Positions 41,391-54,800 of a stretch of 63,707 nt of DNA are shown in pieces. The stretch covers positions 1-63,707 of the forward strand of contig WQYD01000005.1 in NCBI GenBank assembly GCA_009781445.1, written 5' to 3'. The notes below the pieces were generated by a model, which worked only from the letters and a program-made list of their open reading frames with translations, made no database searches and had not been told where the DNA came from. Position 1 is the stretch's first letter; the number at the start of each line of letters is the position of its first letter. The stretch comes from Bacillota bacterium. Its GTDB lineage: Bacteria; Bacillota; Clostridia; Christensenellales; DTU072. The position numbers were made by a program, and so were the translations under genes.

Positions 41391-41597
41391 ATGGCAATAA
41401 CCAAGGATATGCTAATTATAGACGCATTAAAGCAAGGCAATGTGGAAGCAATGGCAGAAGTGCTTTACGGCTTCGGTATGCACTGCTTGGGTTGCAAGCT
41501 TGCAAGTGGCGAAACTCTTGAACAAGCCGCAGCCGTCCACGGCGTGGATATTGATTTAATGCTTGAAGCCTTAAACGAAGCAGCGAATTCTGTTTAG
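41391..41597 (+). CDS. DUF1858 domain protein
   Basis: A 68-residue protein matching the DUF1858 pattern: ITKDMLIIDALKQGN at the start and a CxxC in GMHCLGCKLASGETLEQAA. It is a small helical, possibly redox or sulfur-related protein of unknown role. I choose ATG 41391 because AAAGAGGTG lies 8 nt upstream. It is divergent from a sulfur-insertion gene, which fits but does not prove a sulfur link. Confidence 0.9.
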   Translation: MAITKDMLIIDALKQGNVEAMAEVLYGFGMHCLGCKLASGETLEQAAAVHGVDIDLMLEALNEAANSV

Positions 41598-41774
41598 CAA
41601 AAGTTAGCCCTTTTCAAGACAAAACGAAACCACGAAATCGGTAGCTGCTAAAGAGTGTACGGCGCGATTCTGTTGCTATAGCTACAAAATTATGCACAAT
41701 ACACAGCGCACAGTGCGCGTCAGAGCAATTCCGCACAGAAAACACCAAATGTCAACCGCCAATCACCAAAAAAC

Positions 41775-41797
41775 CCGCACTTCTGTGCGGTTTTTTT
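41775..41797 (+). terminator. Rho-independent terminator with alternative upstream pairing partner
   Basis: CCGCAC-TTCT-GTGCGG is followed by seven T residues, a good terminator about 180 nt after the DUF1858 gene. The segment 41731-41740 is an exact 10-base complement of 41781-41790 and could form a competing hairpin. The 41598-41774 stretch otherwise shows only a repeated ~46-nt word (41645-41690, again at 41823-41868). Confidence 0.8.
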
Positions 41798-41860
41798 GTG
41801 AGGTATGAAAATATTTTTGGCACTTGTTAAAGAGTTTATGCTGTAATTTTGTTGCTATAG

Positions 41861-41975
41861 CAACGGAATATCGCAAAGCGAGGCTTTGCGGTGATATTTT
41901 CCCTGCGGAAAAATGATATTGCTATGCAATGATATTCGCTACGCAAATGATATTTGCCTTATGGCAAGTGTATGA
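41861..41975. repeat. Array of small hairpins with TGATATT spacers
   Basis: Successive short inverted repeats (GCAAAG...CTTTGC, TTTTCC...GGAAAA, TTGC-TATGCAA, TGCC-TTAT-GGCA) are separated by TGATATT. Same class as 1-190. No gene. Confidence 0.65.
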
Positions 41976-41989
41976 TAAATTTAGAATGC

Positions 41990-42255
41990 AGAATTAAGGA
42001 CGAAATTATAAAATATTAAATATGAAATATGAAATATAAGAACCTGCCTGTGGCAGAACCTTGGTGTCGCCTTGCAGGCTTAACTAAAAATATAAATTGA
42101 GGATTCTAAATCTCATTAAGAGTAATGACGACTTACAACTTACGATTTACGAATTATGGATTTAGTTATCATAACTCTAATCCCAAACAACTAATCATCA
42201 ATCTCAAACAATAATTCCATAATTTATATTTCATATTTCATATTTCATATTTCCA
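41990..42255. repeat. Word-mosaic intergenic repeat (copy 7)
   Basis: AAATATGAAATATGAAATATAAG at about 42006-42040, GATTCTAAATCTCATTAAGAG, CGACTTACAACTTACGATTTACG and ATATTTCATATTTCATATTTC at about 42223-42255, the last being the complement of the first. No gene is seen. Confidence 0.7.
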
Positions 42256-42283
42256 CATTTCCATTTTTCACTCTTCTTTCCCC

Positions 42284-42486
42284 GTTTACTGCCCAGTTTG
42301 GCAAAAAATTTGTAGTAAATAAAAAGTCTTTTGTTGTTTTTGGTTAATGTATTGACGGATTTTTAAATTCATGTCAACATTGGTGTTTATTTGGTGTTGC
42401 TGGTATGTTAGCATGTTAGGTTAGCGTGCAGAGAGAGGGTTATTTTCAGTTTACTGCCTATTTTTGGCAGAAAATGTGCAGTAAAC
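42284..42486 (+). promoter_or_regulatory. Twin hairpin motifs upstream of the giant gene
   Basis: Two related ~37-nt units (42284-42320 and 42449-42486) each have ends GTTTACTGC and GCAGTAAAC (second copy perfect, first copy with two changes) and an inner TGCC...GGCA stem. They are 165 nt apart, 360-560 nt before the giant gene start. They could be protein-binding sites or RNA hairpins. No clear promoter is recognised between 42300 and 42846; TTGACG near 42352 lacks a matching -10. Confidence 0.4.
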
Positions 42487-42639
42487 AAAAAAAGTTTTAA
42501 AACATTCAAAAAAGTATTTACAGCCGTGCGAAAAAGTGCGACAATTGAAGCGTGGGGTTATGCGCGCTACGCTTTCGCGTACGCGTAATAAAATAGTTGC
42601 GCATGGCGCATATAAAGGCGAGGGGCGAGAAAAATATAA

Positions 42640-42830
42640 AATATGAAATATAAAATATAAATTTCGGAATCTAAATATCATTATTGAGTAATCCGCAATT
42701 CTGAATTCTGAATTCTTAATTCTGAATTAATCCACAATTCGTACTTCGTACTTTGTACTTTGTACCTCGTACTTCAAAACGAAACACCAACCACCAATCA
42801 CCAAACACCAACAACTAACCACCTTATTAA
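42640..42830. repeat. Word-mosaic intergenic repeat (copy 8)
   Basis: AAATATAAAATATGAAATAT words, TCTAAATATCATTATT, GAATTCT repeats, CGTACTTCGTACTTTGTACTT and finally CCAAC/CCAATCA words that run to the ribosome binding site of the giant gene. Confidence 0.75.
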
Positions 42831-42846
42831 AAAAGAGGAAACAGAC

Positions 42847-45800
42847 ATGAGAAGATTTTTAGCTATGAACAAGAACGCCATTACAAAAGTTGCGATTATT
42901 GCGCTAATTTTAGCGGTTATCACAACCATAGTGCTTGTTAGCGTGCCGTTAGGCGGAAGGGGTAGCGATTCCCGCTTGCCTTCGGATCACGGCAATGTGA
43001 TTTTAAGCCCGCCGATTGATAACCCTCTCGGCAAGTCTTACGAATACACAATCCGTAAGCAGGGTTCAACTTACATAGCGGAAAGCTATTATGTTAGCAC
43101 GGGCGCGTACACAGTTGCGCAAGGCTTGGTGCTGAACAACATAATGGGCGCAATCCGTGAGGACGCAGACGGCGCGGACAGCGAAGTGCTTTTCGGGCAA
43201 GGGCAAACCCTCAATGTGGGCGATGATGCTTTAAGGTTCTTCAATAACGATTTCATGATTCCTTGGGGAACTGTTACCGTAAGCGGAACTATCACAGGCA
43301 CGGGCGGTAACACCGCAGTGGTTGTGGTGGAAGTTCCTAACATTATCTTTAACGCGAACGCGACTGCCACGGGCGCAGGCGAAGCAATCCGCTTTGCAAG
43401 CGAAGGTGATTTAACGATTCAAAGCGCGACTATCGCAAACAGCGGTAGCGGTACTGCAATCCGCAATATGGGTGAAGGTAGCTTGTACGCAATTGCCTCA
43501 ACGCTCACAAGCAACGGCTCGGCGGTAGTGGTTAACCAACTCGGCACAGCGGTTTTAGATAATTCCACCGTTACTAACACAGGTTCGGCAGGCTTTGCGC
43601 TAAATAACAGCGATATAGCCGTTATCACCGAAGGAAGCACGGTTACTTCAAGAGGAACTGTTGCCACGGTTTATAGCCAATACAGCGCAAAGCTAACAGT
43701 GGGCGCAAAAAGCGCGGTTATAGCTTCTGGCATTGCAAAAGTGGAAAACACAGGGCTTGGCTCTGCAATCCAAACGCTTTCCACAGATTCAGCCACTCAA
43801 ATTTTGGCAAGTGCGCAAATTTTAAATAACAGTTCTTTTGCCACAATTCAATATTCAGGCACAGCCACCCTTTTAATTACAGGCGCGAAAGTGGCAAACG
43901 CTGGCGGTGGTGCGTCCATTAACAGCACGGTTGAGGGCGGAAATATTACGCTTGGCGGTTTGGTTCAAATCACTGGCGAAATCCGCATTTTCCCAAGCCA
44001 ACTCGGGGTAGATGTTTCAAGCACACCTTCAAGGTTTAACCCCGGTTCGGCGGTTTTCAATGTGTGCGTGAACGGCACTTCCCCCCAAGATTTCGGCGTG
44101 GGAAGCAAATTCGTGCTTAACGGTTCGGTTTTCAGCAACAATTTCACACTTACGAACACTGGCTTTATTGCAGGAAAAGGGCTTGGCGCGGATAGCGTTC
44201 ACCTTGTGATGCTTGTGGCAAATGTGGAAACCTCGGATTATTATATCGTTACAAAAGCTAACGATTTATACACAGTTTCTGGTGAATATACCCCTGGGGG
44301 TAACAGATATTCTTTGGCTAACGGAATTACCTCAGCCAAGGCTTCGGCAGAATTGATTAAATCTTCCGCAGGCGGAAGAGATGTTAGCATTTTCTTTGGC
44401 TGGGCAAACCTTGCCACGGCTTTCGGCAGAGATATTTTTGAAATCAGCGGTTCGGGCTGGGGCGAAGTTACGCTACTCGGAAACCTTGCGGGCATGGTTC
44501 AAATCGGCGAAGCAAAAGATTATAACAGGGATACTTGGTTCAGCACAGTGGGCGTGAATGTTATTAGCTACGCTAACATTGCTTATTCAAGTTCAGATTC
44601 CCCCGCTATCCGCTTATGCGTTAATTCAACCTTAACCATTCTTGGCGGTGCGGTTATTTCTTCGCAAGGCTATGCGGTAGGCATGGACAGCGGAATAGAT
44701 TGGGACACAGGCTATAATTTATCTGAAGCCTCATTCTTGCATATTAACGGCGCAAGTGCAGTGGTAGACGGCGTGGACGGCGGAACGGTTCTTCTTGAAA
44801 AAGGCACAATCCGCTACCAAGTGTACTACACTTATTTTACAATGACTGGCGGAACGCTAACCAATATAGAATACACTTACTTGCTTGAAGGTTCGCACAT
44901 TTCGGGCGGTGAAATTACTTCGGCTACTAACGGCAATTCTTATGTTTTGTTTGACGGCAGTTACACAATATCAGGCGGTAAAATAACTTCACATTCTGAT
45001 TATGCGTTTAGAACAGGCTGGGACGCTTACGGTGGGGATTTAACTGCGGTAATTGATAACACAGGCGGAAACCTTGTGCTTGATATAAAGGGCAAACTTT
45101 TATGCTACGGCTATTATGAAATATTCAATATAGATACAGTTGTGGGTGACGGTATTGGTGGTGCGCGCGATATTACCTTGATTAACAGCAAGATTGTGGC
45201 AAACAACGGTGATGGGCTTAGAGGCGATGGCGGTGGCTTTTTAAGGGCTGAAATCATTAACAGCCATATTGAGGCATTGTACGCTGGCTTATATATTGAT
45301 TCACTTGTTGGCGAATCAATCATATCGGATAGCACGATAATATCGCACTCGTATTACGCTCTTGCTGGGTTCTATTCTTACGGCAATGACGCTTTCCTTA
45401 CGATAACAAACAGCACAATAACTTCCTATGATTCTATAGCGGTAACTTTAGCTATTCCGTTCTTAATTGAGGACGGCACGATTAGTGCGCCAAGCAGTGG
45501 CATTGCATTTCAAATTAACGATGCACCTGCTACGGTAAAAAACAGCACAATCACGGGCGATATACAAATTTGGAACGAAACTTCATTCTTTACACTCGGT
45601 GGCGAAATAATACTAAACGGTTCAATAGTATTAGTTCCGCAGGATGTTGGGGGCGCTGGGCTTGCTTTGGACGATTGCTTTGTTCCTATGCAAACTTACC
45701 AACTGCATTTGGCAGGTTCGTACGGTGTGGAATATGAACCGGGGGCATTGGTGGTTGCTAACGGCGGAACACATATTTCTTACTTTGAGGCAAGTTCTAT

Positions 45801-48800
45801 AGATCCGCCCTCACGCGTTGAGTTGGCTTTAAGCATGCGCCCTGGATTTGAAAATGATATCGTGGTAGAAGGCGCAGACGATAGCAGAGGATTTGATTAT
45901 ATAATCCGTGCAGACGGCGTGTTCTGCGCAGATACCAATTTCAGAATATCTGCTAACAATCTTCAAGAGGGCTTAAATGCAATCCGCAGAGATGCAAGAG
46001 GGCAAAGCGTTAACATTACAATTGAGGGTACGGCAGGAATTAACAGCTGGAATCCAAGCCCCTCGGCAACAAACACCCGCCGTTTTGAAAATGACGGTTC
46101 AAGCAGGTGGGGTACAATACACCTTTATGCTGATAGCTATCATTTCACCATTAACACCACTAATAACTATTTGAATACTCTATTTGTGGTAGGCACAGGC
46201 GTTCATGTGGTTAGCTACATTAACGCTTCACGAATCCACGGCGATCAATACGAAACACAAACAAACAATGACGATTTGATTTTTGATGTGCTTGAAGGCG
46301 GTAGGCTAACAATAGCGGAAGGGCTTTTGATTAACAAATATGCAGATAGGCACACAAATGTTATCAGGCTTGCTGAAAACAGCACGCTTAAAGCCGAAGC
46401 AATAATTAACGGCGGTGATATTTTTGGCGGATTTATTATCGGTGGCGGTACGCTAACCATGAACGCTGGGGATGTTTCCATATTCTACTCGTTCTCTTCA
46501 AGCAGTTCCCCTCAGTATGCAATTAACAATGTGCATACCGCAATTTCTATCGGAAGTGGCGGAACTTTGAACATTAGAGGCGGTTACATAAACATTAACC
46601 AAATGACAGGTTACTCAGTGAACCTTCTTGCAATCGGAAGCGGTGATAGCCTTGCAAGCACCGATGACGATATTACCATTTCAATCACAGGCGGTACAAT
46701 AGACATAAGGCAACAATCCACATTCGCGCGCCTTACTGCTATAGACGCGGGTCGCGCGGGCGCGAACATATTAATAAGGAATGCAGAGTTGAATATTACT
46801 CAGCTTTGCACAAGCAGTGGCACGGCTACCGCTTTAATTACAAGGACGGAAGCCACAATCACATTTGATAACGCTACCATTGATATTAACCAAAACGGCG
46901 CATCTGCTTCCTCTGTGGGAATTGCAAGCGGTACTAACGGTATCTTTAACATTACGGATAGCACGGTGGAAATGACGGATAGCACCCCAAGGCTTATCAA
47001 TGTACAAACTAACACACTTCTCACAATCACAGGCAGTGAAGTGCTTACAGTAAGCACATATCAACAGGTTTCCACCTCTTATTATGTTATCCAAGCCTCA
47101 AATGAAAGCATAGTAACGGTTATAGACAGCTTAATCAGAAGTTTCAGCGGAAATGCGATTATCGCACAAGGCGGAAGCACAATCAGGCTAATCAGCGGAA
47201 CTGTGCAATCAGGCACAAGTGCTTCGGCAAGATCCATTACGGATACTTCTTCTGCCTCAGCCACAAACCAAGCCACAATTGAATTTAACCCTAAAGCCCT
47301 TGAAATTAAGGGTATTATGAAAATCAATTCCGAAAAACTTTTCGTGATTGAGGTTGAAGGCCCTGATATGGGGCAAATGTTCTTATTCCACATTGAAATT
47401 AACGGCGAAAGTTTTGTGGATTTCTCTTTGGGTTCAATAGCGGTTATGGAAGGCGAACAATACGCACTCAGATTCCGCTCAAGCCAAGGCTTCTCAATGG
47501 CAATTTGCCCATTTAGTTCGGCGGAATTCCCCGGATACGGAAACTTGATTCTTGGTATCAGCTTGCCCGAAATTGAACTATTTTACATAATCAGGCATAA
47601 CACAACTTCAGGTGATTACCGCTACGATGTGTTTAAAACAGACGAAGAGGGCAATGAAGAACAAATAGTGGAAAACAAAGCCATGGAATACGCCCTTGCA
47701 GACACACGCGTGGATGCAAACGGTGCTGTGGCAGAACTTTACTTTGAAAATGTTAACACAAATATAAGGATTGATTTATATAACTTCTATGACGAAGCAT
47801 GGGGCCCCATTGTTCTTCGCGGACAAGTTTACAGCACTTTAAGCACTGATTACACATTCAAAATATCTGAAAATATGCAGGTATATATGGATATGGACTT
47901 AACAAGTTCACAAAGTGCAGGCGGTGCGGTGCAAGTGGCAGGCACAACCGCGCTTAGAAGTACCTTATATATAATAGACGGCACGATTTCTTACGCAAGT
48001 AGCGGAACAATTATCCATGCAAGAACATCCAATGTGTTCATTATCGGCGGTAGGGTTGAAAGGCTTGCAAACGGAAGCAACACAGCAAGCGGTTCGGTGG
48101 TTGATATAAGTGATAACACTTCGCAATTTTACATTGAGGGTGAAGATACGCGTATCATAAACCACCAAAATGCAGGAAGCGCGGAAAACACGCTTGCCAC
48201 ATTGCGCCTCGGAAGCACTGCTAACGCGGTGTTCATGGGTGGCAGAATTCTATCCACCGGAACAGTTAACACAATTTACGCGCAAGGCGCAACGATATCA
48301 CTTCGCGGTGGTCAAATTATTAACACAGCGGAAGGAATTGCTATTTACAATGCCTCGGCTTCGGTAAATATTTCAGGCGGTACGATTTCTGCGCTTGGCG
48401 GTTATGCTTACTGGGGTGCAACAAGTATTTCTTACCATAACTCATTGTCAGGACAGCTTTCAATGAGTGGCGCACCCAAATTCATTGGTGATTTCTCTGT
48501 AAATTCCAACCTTCTTTCCGCAAGCACAACCTTAAACCTTGGCAATGATATTATTAAGGTTTATTTAAGGGGCAACTTGGCAGACGATTGGACGCTCGGC
48601 ACAATCGTAATGCGTGGCGGTGTTGCGCACATGGCGAACTTTAACTTTATCTTCGTGAACCCAGCTTCCGATGCAGGTTCAGCCTACTTCTTTGGTGCAG
48701 GGCTTGGCTCAAGTGCTAACCATGTGGTGGTAAGCCATGCCAAAATGGGTACGCAAACTTACGAATACTACTATTTGCAAGTTACAGGCGGAAGAAGCAT

Positions 48801-51800
48801 GGTTAGAGGATACTTTGCAGACGGTACATGGTACACGATTATGGACACGGCAACCGTTTCAAGCGGTGCTTTAAGCAGAACATTCCAATTCGCAATACCT
48901 CAAGATGCCATTGCCTCGCCTACAGTTGATTTGATTTTCGGCTTCAACGGCGATCCTTTCAACCTTGGCACTCAAACTATGAGTTTAACTTCCACATGGA
49001 CGCTTTCGGGCAAAATAGTTTCATTCACAGGAAACATTATCGGTAACTTAAATTCCACATATAGTTCCTTAGTTAGCTTAAATGCCGAACTTTCGGGAAG
49101 CTATCCAAGGGAAATTCTATTTGACGCACAAATTCACAACTTCGGAACAGCCCCCGCATTATCAGTGGGCAGAGAGGGTGCTACTCAAGCAGGCGTTAGC
49201 TTCCTTGGCGGTATTGTTAAAAACACCGGTGGCGGTTCGGCACTTCAAATTTCAGGTGTGTACAGATCAAATAACGGCTACCTCACGGCTATTTCGGATT
49301 CTACCGAACCCACGGTAACATTCTCAACCCACCGCCGTAGCTATGAAGTTCACGGCTTGCACGCCACAAACCTCGGCAGTGGCCCTGCCCTCGGTATCAC
49401 AGGCGTAATCGGTGAAAGGGGATTGGGCAACACCTCAGTTCATTACACCATTAGCGGTGAAAACACTGTTCTTCGTTCGGAAGGCGGTGCAGGCATTTTC
49501 TTTAGTGCTTTCCATGACGAAACGGCGGCGGTTGAAACCTCTTTCACAATGCTTGGCGGTACTGTTTCAGGGCTAACCGCAGGAATTCACATTACAGGAC
49601 ACACAAGTGTTCACCGTCCGCTTGAAGTTAACATTAACGGCGGAACAGTGTTCTCTAACAACGGAAACGCGGTGGTTATAGGGCAGTACGCAACACTAAC
49701 ATTTGCAGTGGAAAGAACGGATAAAGCAACTTCTGCGCCTGTTCTTTATTCAATAAGTGGCTACGCGCTTCACTTCACTAATTATTTAAGAGATATCTAT
49801 ATTGGCGAAGAAGCAACTGTTTACTCAATAAACAGCTATGCAATTATTACACAAGGGCATTTATACATTAATTCGTCAAACAGCGCGGAAATCCCCACCA
49901 AAATATATTCCGTGAACGGTGTAGCAATTGCGATTGATGGTTATAGCCTTTGGGGTTCTACAGTACATTTTGTAGATAACGGCGGTGAAATAGTTATTTT
50001 CTCTGAAGGGGGTTACGCAATAGCAGTTTCTGGTTCGGGCAATGTTAGAGGCTATGGAACTTCCACCCAAGTAACCATTTATTCAATCCCAAGCCATGCA
50101 ATTTATGTGTATGGTTTTGGCGGTATTCATTTGGATTCCATGAGGGCTTCTGTTTATATTTATTCAGAACTTGATATTCCAGTGTATTTACAAAGCACAT
50201 GGACTAACAGCCAATCTCATTTCCATGTAGCTAACCGCATTGTTAACTTTGCTGAGGATATGCCCTCTATTTATACCGCACAAAGTATTAACCTTGCGCA
50301 CGGTAGTGGCAACACTTCCCCTGTGGGTATTGAGGGGCATATTCTTCTTGATTATAGTGCCACAATTCAGCTAAGCAACTCTTCTGCGCCAAAAGGTGCT
50401 AACGAAACAGGCGAAGTTTCCGTGAGGCTTGCAGGCGAACCTAATGTTGATTGGGTTACGGGTGCAATTGTTGCAACAAATAGCGGACACGCTTCACAGC
50501 TTGCACTCTTTACTCATTACACTCTTGACGGTGAGGGTGATATTCAATTGCGCCGTGTTTCAAATAATATTGTGATTTACTTCGCAGGCGTTCCTGCTGA
50601 ACCGGGGTATAACGACTATATTATTTATAACAACACAAGCGGTGGCTTCACTCTTCTTGAGGGTGCCACAAATTGGCAGTTCTCAAACCATGATATGGAA
50701 AATATTATTTCCGCATTAGACTTCAGAACTCAGCATTTTGCCCAACAAACTGGCAATTATATGTTCACGCTTAGGTTCGGAAGGACGGATAGTGAATGGC
50801 TTAATATCGGCGATCAAACCGTGTTCTTTATAAACGGTATGTTGGGTTTCTACATGCTTGGCAATATCAGAGGCAGTTCAAGCGAAGGCGTGGTGGTATT
50901 TCACGGACATCTCTGGGGCTACAGTGGCGTGATAATAAGCTGTAACATAACAAGTGAAGGTAGTGGCTTAGCACTTGCTTCTAACGGTGCATGGCTTCAT
51001 TTTGCACGCGGTACAATTCAAAACACAGGCACAGGCGGTGCATACTCTGATAAATCGGGGCATTGGGACGGTATGTGGTGGGGTGGTTGGGAATATGCCC
51101 CCTATACCCATGTGGGTAGCAACTTGCCCGTATCCTTCCTATCAAATTCTGCCACAGTGCCTACCGTGTATATAAGTGGTTTGTTATACCTTTACGGCAA
51201 AAATGTAACAATTAAAAACACAGCTTTAGGCGGAACGGCACTTCATATGCAAGGCGGGGCGGACATTTCACTTGATTATTATAATAATCGCTATTACGGG
51301 AACGGAAGTTACGAAGATCAAATGTCAAGATTGTACAGTAACGGAATTTCCCCTTATATGTTCGCGATAATTGATAACGCAGTATCGGCAGAACTGCCCC
51401 ACGGTTTAATCCTTATTGAGGGTTGCACAGGAATTTTAATTCCTATTGGCGGGGATGTGCGCGTAATGGTTGGCGATCCAAGAAGGGTTTCGGGTTCAAT
51501 CACAATCAGAAGCAACGGCATTGGTTCAGCAGTTGAAAACCACGGCGTGTTCTTATTAAAAGATCCGAATGTGGTACCCCCTTCCATGGGCCCAAGAAAC
51601 TGGGGCGGTGGCGGTGAATACCAAGTGACGGACTTTAACCCTAATGTGCAAGTTCTTGTAACCTCTTCAGGGGATTACACGATATTTAGCACAGGGTATA
51701 TGCTAATTCCCGCATACTCTAATGTGCAGATTGTAAATTCAGGCACAGGCTATGCTATTTACGGCTGGGAACCCGATCCCGACTTTTATGACTACCATGG

Positions 51801-54800
51801 TAATTGGTATTGGTGGGGGAATTTGTATTATGAAGCCGGCATGATTGATATTTTTGCAGAATCAGTGGCATATACTCTCGGCTATGAAAACGATTACGGT
51901 GAATGGACAATTCTTTACTTAATTCAAGAGGTTACTTTAGGGCAAAACATTACGGGCAAAATTTCGGTATACGCGGAACATTTCCGTGCGCAACTATCAG
52001 ACGGCTGGGGCGGACATAGGGACGAACACGGCAATTGGACAAATCTTTACGCCCCTGCGCACTTCCCAAGTTCATTCCCTATCACTTTAAGCGGTGAATT
52101 CGGAATTGATTGGCATGAAGGTAGCAGAGTAATGTGGTGGGGTGCGCCTTACGCTAACGAAGTGTTGCTTACTAACAGAGGCTTTATTGCTTCCCCCGGG
52201 CGCAGTTATGAAGACATGGACGATCTTGTGGCAACAAGCTACATTCCTCTTGGTATTTACACAATAACCCAAAGCGGTAACTACTTTATGGTAATGGGCG
52301 AACGCTTGGGCGGTGCGCCTTACCTTGTGGCTTATGACGGTGATTTGAATTTTGCATTCGGCGAAATCCAATATGACGCAAGAAATCTAACTGAAATCAC
52401 AATTAACTTCGGCTTACTGGGTAGCCCCCTAAATATCGGCGCACGCGGTAATATCACCCTAAGCGGTGCATGGCCTAAAACTAACTTTGCAGGCACGCTT
52501 GACGCTTCCTTTAACGGATATTTATTTAGCTACGGTAGCGGTGTTAACATTGCAACCACTGCAAATATTGCTAACGCAAGCGGTGGCGTATTTAACCAAA
52601 CAGGCGGTAGCCTTTCCATAGAAGGCGGTAACATTACCGCAGTGGGCAGGGCAGTTAATGCCACAGGCGGAATGGTTTACATGAGTGGCAACCCTCAAAT
52701 CCAAGGCAGAATCAATGCAGGGATAGCAGGAATTGACGCTTCGGGATTAGTACCTACCACAACCCGCCTTTATGTGGTGGAATCCGAAAATGCAGTCCCC
52801 GGCAATGTTATGATAATTAACGGCGCGCAGTGGGCAAGAAACTTTGCTTTCGCAAGCAATGGTTACTTCTTTGCAGTTGGCACAGGCATACACGAAAACC
52901 ACCTTGTGGTATCCGATATTGCCACCAAACTTTATGCTTATGAAATCACTAAGAGTGGTAACACATATATCGCCACAGGCTACCGTTCAGACGGTGCAAG
53001 ATATGTGGTGGATAACGGCGTTGCGGATAGCGTGCAATCAGCGGTAGATGCCATTAAGGTAGACGCTGAGGGCAATAATCTATCAATCACATTTGTGGAT
53101 TTCAGCGAAGTGCTTGATATTAACACAAATCTCGTAACCTTAAATAACGCAATCGGCACATGGGGTACAATCACCCTTGCAGGCGCAATTATTAGCAATG
53201 TTAACGGCGGAAGTGATTCAGCGGTTATTATCATTGAAGACGGCGTAAGCGTTCAAAGTTTCCTTGATATCACTAACAGCGGTAACGCCTATGCCTTTAG
53301 AAATAACGGCGCAGGCACGCTAACAATCACAACCGGTAGCGTGCTTAACACAGGCACTGGAAGCGTTATCGGAAACTACGGCGGTGGCACGCTTGCTATC
53401 GGTGGCGGTACGGTTAATTCTTCCACAAAAGAGGCAATTATATCCACTGGCGGTATTGTGGATATCTTCGGCACAACTTCGCAAGTTGTCGGCAAAGGCG
53501 AAGCGGTACTTCTTGTGTCAAATACGGCTTTAAAACTTAACGGTGGCTTGGTTACCAATGCAAGCGGTGCAAATGATTATGCGGTTAAGTTAACTGATAA
53601 TCAGTCCTCTTTAACAATCGGCGGTAGCCCCAAATTGGTTGGCAATCTTGGTGCTTATCCCGAACAAATCACAGTTATAAATACCTTTAATCCCACTTCC
53701 GTTTATAGCGTTGTTCCTCAAGGTTCGTATCAAACGGATTGGAATGTTGGGGATATTTATGTGTTCGGCGGTGCTAACTTCTTGCTTAACTTCATGCTTG
53801 AAAACGAAGAAGGCTTAAGCCTTAATAAGCAAGGCAATAACCTTATCGTTTCCACAGAATCACCTGCTATTTACCGTTATAGAATTGTTAACGGTGTTTA
53901 TCCTCTTTACGAAGTTTATGGCTTCTATGCCAATAATCAAGAGTTCTTAATGAGTAATAGCCTTCCGGGTATTCCTGAGGCTTTAAACCTAATCAATTCA
54001 GACGCTAACGGTGCAAATGTGGAAATCATTTTCGGCAAAGGCGGTTCTGATATTCTTGATATGCGTGCGCCAAGCATTCAGTCACCTTTCAATGTGGCTT
54101 TCAATAACGATAACGGCGTTTGGGGCAACATTACACTTCTTGGTTCTGCATTTAAATATGCACGCCCTATAATTCTTGACGGTGTAACAGTGGTAAGCAG
54201 GGCAAACATTTCAAAGCATGAATATGACATGGGCGTGTTTGAATTGTTTGACGATGTTACCTTTACTATTGAAAGCGGTTTGTTAGAATCTTGGGCTGAT
54301 ATAGTGTATTTCTCAGGTTCAAGATCAACGCTTAATGTAACGGGCGGTGAATTAATATGCTATTCCGGTACTAACGGTTATGCTATCAATATGTCGTCCG
54401 TAGAATCGCACAACATTGTTAACATTTATGGCGAAAACACAAAAATTATCGGTGCAAGCGCAATTAGCATAAGTGGCGAAGGTTCAACCGTAAATGTTTA
54501 TGGCGGGGAACTAATCAGCAGAAGATTCTCTGTTATTGATCAAGGTTGCTATACTACCCTAAATGTTTATGACGGCAGTATTTTAGCTGAACACGGTTGG
54601 AACGGCGTACTTTGGGGCTGTTGCTATTCGGTAATAAACATTTACGGCGGACTACTTGAAAACCTAAACCCTGTTGATGACGATTATAATTACAACCCCA
54701 TTGTGGACGATATTCACTCAAGCATTTGGATGCAAGGTGCAGAGTTTAATATTTACGGCGGTACAATTAACGCGCTTGTTTATGCTAAGTATTGCCATTT

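Noticed and set aside
340-42830. CRISPR arrays among the tandem repeats
   Set aside because: Repeat words are 7-10 bp, directly adjacent and of several kinds; there are no regular 25-40-bp repeats with unique spacers and no cas genes.
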